Assembly: GCA_018895315.1 (NCBI GenBank)
Contig: JAHIOK010000024.1
Location: forward strand, 1 to 15,448
Source: Actinomycetota bacterium
GTDB lineage: Bacteria > Actinomycetota > Actinomycetes > Actinomycetales > Microbacteriaceae
DNA: 15,448 bases
Reading direction: 5' to 3'
The notes under the pieces are model-generated. The model was not told where the DNA came from. It saw only the letters and a program-made list of their open reading frames with translations, and did not search any database. Every line of letters starts with the position of its first letter. Position 1 is the first letter of the stretch. The position numbers and the translations under genes were made by a program. Below are positions 13,690 to 15,448 of this stretch, one piece after another.

Positions 13690-14253
13690 TCAGCCGAGGA
13701 ACATGCGGGGATCGAACTCGTCGATCGGGATGATGCGGATGCGCGGCAGCGGGGCGTCGAACACGTGCGCATCGAACTCGAGATCGAACTTGTGCAGGCC
13801 GGGGATGGCGGCGAAACCCGAGTTGCGGAACTCGGAGAAGGCCGCCACTCCCACTCGACGCTCATCACCGATGAGCGCGGCGGTATCGTCGAGGAAGTCG
13901 CCGTCATGACTGACGAGGATGACGTCGTCTGTACGTTCGGCGAGAGCGCGCAGCGTGCGCTGAATGGCGATGTCGACGACTTTCTCGTCGGGCGCGCCAG
14001 CCAGGGGAACGACGTAGTAGTCCATGGCCTTGAGTGCCTGCACGAAGGGCATCGGGATGCCGCTCGAGGCGTTCAGATAGAAGACGCCGCGCGCAGACTG
14101 CCGCCAGGTGTGCTCTGCGAAGGAAAGCAGGCGGTCCCATCGCGGACGCTCGTCGGGTTGAGGTCGTCGGCCGAGGATGGACGTGCCAAGAGTGGCATCG
14201 ATGTTCTCGCCGTCGACGAGTACCCAGGTCACGCGGTCGTCGTTGTCGCTCAT
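13690..14253 (-). CDS. NYN domain-containing protein (PIN-like putative ribonuclease)
   Basis: A 187-residue soluble protein with a single NYN (LabA/DUF88-like, PIN-fold) domain. The acidic residues of the expected metal site are visible: VLVDGENID near the N-terminus, DEKVVDIAI about residues 88-96 and LVSHDGDFLDD about 113-123. Proteins with this domain are predicted metal-dependent ribonucleases, some acting on tRNA or mRNA; no partner domain or toxin-antitoxin neighbour is present here. The C-terminal 40 residues are not recognised. There is no Shine-Dalgarno; TAGGAT lies six bases before the ATG, suggesting a leaderless mRNA. It is the promoter-proximal gene of a two-gene unit with the acyl-CoA synthetase and is divergent from the luciferase-like gene. 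Confidence 0.85.
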   Translation of the reverse strand: MSDNDDRVTWVLVDGENIDATLGTSILGRRPQPDERPRWDRLLSFAEHTWRQSARGVFYLNASSGIPMPFVQALKAMDYYVVPLAGAPDEKVVDIAIQRTLRALAERTDDVILVSHDGDFLDDTAALIGDERRVGVAAFSEFRNSGFAAIPGLHKFDLEFDAHVFDAPLPRIRIIPIDEFDPRMFLG

Positions 14254-14259
14254 GGGCCG

Positions 14260-14265
14260 ATCCTA
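14260..14265 (-). promoter_or_regulatory. -10 box of the NYN gene (leaderless type)
   Basis: Minus-strand TAGGAT ends six bases (CGGCCC) before the NYN ATG. With no purine-rich ribosome-binding site in between, initiation is probably leaderless. Confidence 0.5.
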
Positions 14266-14337
14266 GAACGCCAACGCTGTTCCCGAGATCGAGCACGCGC
14301 GGCATCCATTCATTGGAATCAAACTCCCCATGGCGTG

Positions 14338-14356
14338 GTTGCATGAGGCATGCAAC
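14338..14356 (+). repeat. Perfect inverted repeat over the monooxygenase start codon
   Basis: GTTGCAT-GAGGC-ATGCAAC: two 7-bp arms around a 5-nt spacer, with the start codon ATG (14350-14352) as the first bases of the right arm. It could be an operator for a dimeric repressor or an RNA hairpin that hides the start codon; the sequence alone does not decide. Confidence 0.5.
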
Positions 14357-15378
14357 GATTCGGCACGCTCTCGTTCGGACACTACGGGCCCCTCGGTGGT
14401 GGGCGGTCGCTGTCGGCTGGCGATGCCATGAAGCAGGCGATCGATCTCGCTCAGGGCATGGATGACCTCGGCATCGACGGTGCATATTTCCGCGTGCACC
14501 ACTTCGCGCGCCAGCAGGCATCGCCGATGCCTTTGCTCGCCGCGATCGCCGCGCGCACACAGCGTATCGAGGTCGGAACCGGCGTTATCGACATGCGCTA
14601 TGAGAATCCCCTCTACCTCGCCGAGGAGGCTGCCGCCGTCGATCTCCTCAGCGACGGGCGACTCGCCCTCGGCGTGAGCCGCGGGTCACCCGAGACCGTC
14701 GTGCGCGGCTACGAGGCGTTCGGCTACACCGGGTCTCAGGACCCGCGTGGCGCAGACCTGGCCCGCGACCACTTCGACACGTTCTTGCGTGCCATCGAGG
14801 GACAGGGCATCGCCGAACGCGACCCGAACAGCCCCTTCGGCGCAGGCTCGGGCCTGCAGCGCATCGAGCCGCACTCCCCCGGCCTGCGTTCGCGCGTGTG
14901 GTGGGGCGCCGGCAACAGCGAGTCGGCGGAGTGGGCGGGGCGAATGGGGGTCAACCTCATGTCGTCCACCCTGCTCACCGAAGACCGCGGCCTGCCGTTC
15001 GACGAGTTGCAGGCGCAGCAGATCGACGCCTTCCGGGCCGCATGGCGGGAGTCCGGCCACCCCGGGGAGCCTCGCACGTCCGTGAGCCGGAGCATCTTCC
15101 CGATCACGACAGCCGAAGACGAGCTCTACTTCGGCGGCCGTCAGGATGGCGACGGTGTGGGCTACATCGACGGCATGCGGTCGACTTTCGGAAAGACCTA
15201 CGCCGGTGCCCCTGACGTTCTGATCGATCAGCTGCTTCAGGATGCCGCAGTTCGCAGTGCCGACACCCTCATGCTGACGATTCCGAGCCAGCTCGGGGTC
15301 GAGTTCAACCTGCGCATCGTGGAGTCGTTCGCGAAGCACGTCGCGCCCGCACTCGGCTGGGTCGGGACAAGGGTCTAG
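14350..15378 (+). CDS. LLM class flavin-dependent oxidoreductase (luciferase-like)
   Basis: A 342-residue member of the bacterial luciferase-like TIM-barrel family, which uses reduced FMN or F420 and usually oxygen to oxidise small organic substrates. The start MQRFGTLSFGHYGP has the beta-1 layout of the family. The region YFRVHHFARQQASPMPLLAAIAART (about 46-70) matches the typical WVAEHH-style block, and GTGVIDMRYENPLYLAEEAAAVDLLSDGRLALGVSRG (about 76-112) is the strongest family signature. The cofactor cannot be decided by eye; the substrate is unknown. The ATG at 14350 is preferred over one 7 nt upstream in another frame. The Shine-Dalgarno is poor (GAGG only 1 nt away) and no TANNNT box is at the leaderless distance, so expression signals differ from the other genes here. 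Its stop overlaps that of the next gene on the opposite strand. Confidence 0.9.
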   Translation: MQRFGTLSFGHYGPLGGGRSLSAGDAMKQAIDLAQGMDDLGIDGAYFRVHHFARQQASPMPLLAAIAARTQRIEVGTGVIDMRYENPLYLAEEAAAVDLLSDGRLALGVSRGSPETVVRGYEAFGYTGSQDPRGADLARDHFDTFLRAIEGQGIAERDPNSPFGAGSGLQRIEPHSPGLRSRVWWGAGNSESAEWAGRMGVNLMSSTLLTEDRGLPFDELQAQQIDAFRAAWRESGHPGEPRTSVSRSIFPITTAEDELYFGGRQDGDGVGYIDGMRSTFGKTYAGAPDVLIDQLLQDAAVRSADTLMLTIPSQLGVEFNLRIVESFAKHVAPALGWVGTRV

Positions 15379-15448
15379 CCCGCGGCGAGTGCCCGCAGGC
15401 CGTCACCGGTGAGCCTTTGGGTGGTCCACTCCGCCATCGGCGCCGCGC
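15375..15448 (-). CDS. 3' end of an unidentified gene entering from the right
   Basis: Reading leftward from the window edge, one minus-strand frame stays open for 23 codons (ending QRLTGDGLRALAAG) and stops with TAG at 15377-15375, within the CTAG that also ends the monooxygenase gene. The composition is like the other proteins here and the tight convergent arrangement fits the window, but the fragment is too short to name a family. Confidence 0.4.
   Translation of the reverse strand, partial: AAPMAEWTTQRLTGDGLRALAAG

Noticed and set aside
13690..14253. PIN-type toxin of a toxin-antitoxin pair
   Set aside because: The NYN protein has no small antitoxin gene beside it. Its neighbours are a 572-residue synthetase and a monooxygenase.
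1..15448. CRISPR array, tRNA, insertion sequence or prophage signals
   Set aside because: No regularly spaced repeats, cloverleaf-like sequence, transposase motif or terminal repeats were seen. Base composition and coding style look even throughout.

Overview
The window is GC-rich, densely packed chromosomal DNA from an actinobacterium. The gene order (recG and rsmD divergent; thiL; a DUF3515 lipoprotein; ddl-gpsA-plsC-murA-leuD-leuC on one strand) and the protein variants suggest the family Microbacteriaceae, probably Microbacterium or a close relative. This placement is inferred from gene order and protein style, not from a database search. There are no tRNA or rRNA genes, insertion sequences, prophage genes or CRISPR arrays, and no gap between genes exceeds about 200 bases.

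Layout. 1-1891 (-): recG, running off the left edge. 1965-2579 (+): rsmD, divergent from recG. 2590-3579 (-): thiL, convergent with rsmD. 3642-4112 (+): DUF3515 lipoprotein, divergent from thiL. 10587-4125 (-): one long probable operon, read as a 14-residue leucine leader peptide, leuC, leuD, murA, plsC, gpsA, ddl. 11884-10649 (-): a TerC-family membrane protein behind a probable yybP-ykoY (Mn2+) riboswitch. 14253-11936 (-): a NYN-domain protein followed by a medium-chain-type acyl-CoA synthetase. 14350-15378 (+): a luciferase-like flavin monooxygenase. Its stop codon overlaps the stop of a minus-strand gene that enters from the right edge.

The most notable signals are regulatory. (1) Upstream of leuC is an unannotated leader ORF, MRIARLLLSGRDES, with three consecutive Leu codons. 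It starts six bases after a TATTCT -10 box, is followed by a perfect 10-bp hairpin, and has Leu codons complementary over 7 nt to the leuC Shine-Dalgarno. This is a complete ribosome-mediated leucine attenuator, and it sits at the head of an operon that also carries peptidoglycan (murA, ddl) and phospholipid (plsC, gpsA) genes. (2) The TerC leader has the conserved yybP-ykoY cores on both sides of P1. Its predicted transcription start falls on the base before P1, and the 3' P1 strand can instead pair with the TerC Shine-Dalgarno. (3) Six transcription units (recG, rsmD, thiL, DUF3515, the leu leader, NYN) have a TANNNT box ending 6-7 bases before the start codon, which is the layout of leaderless mRNAs.

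Other points are a 101-nt out-of-frame overlap of gpsA with ddl, a perfect inverted repeat across the monooxygenase start codon, and hairpins or shared stop codons at the convergent gene ends.
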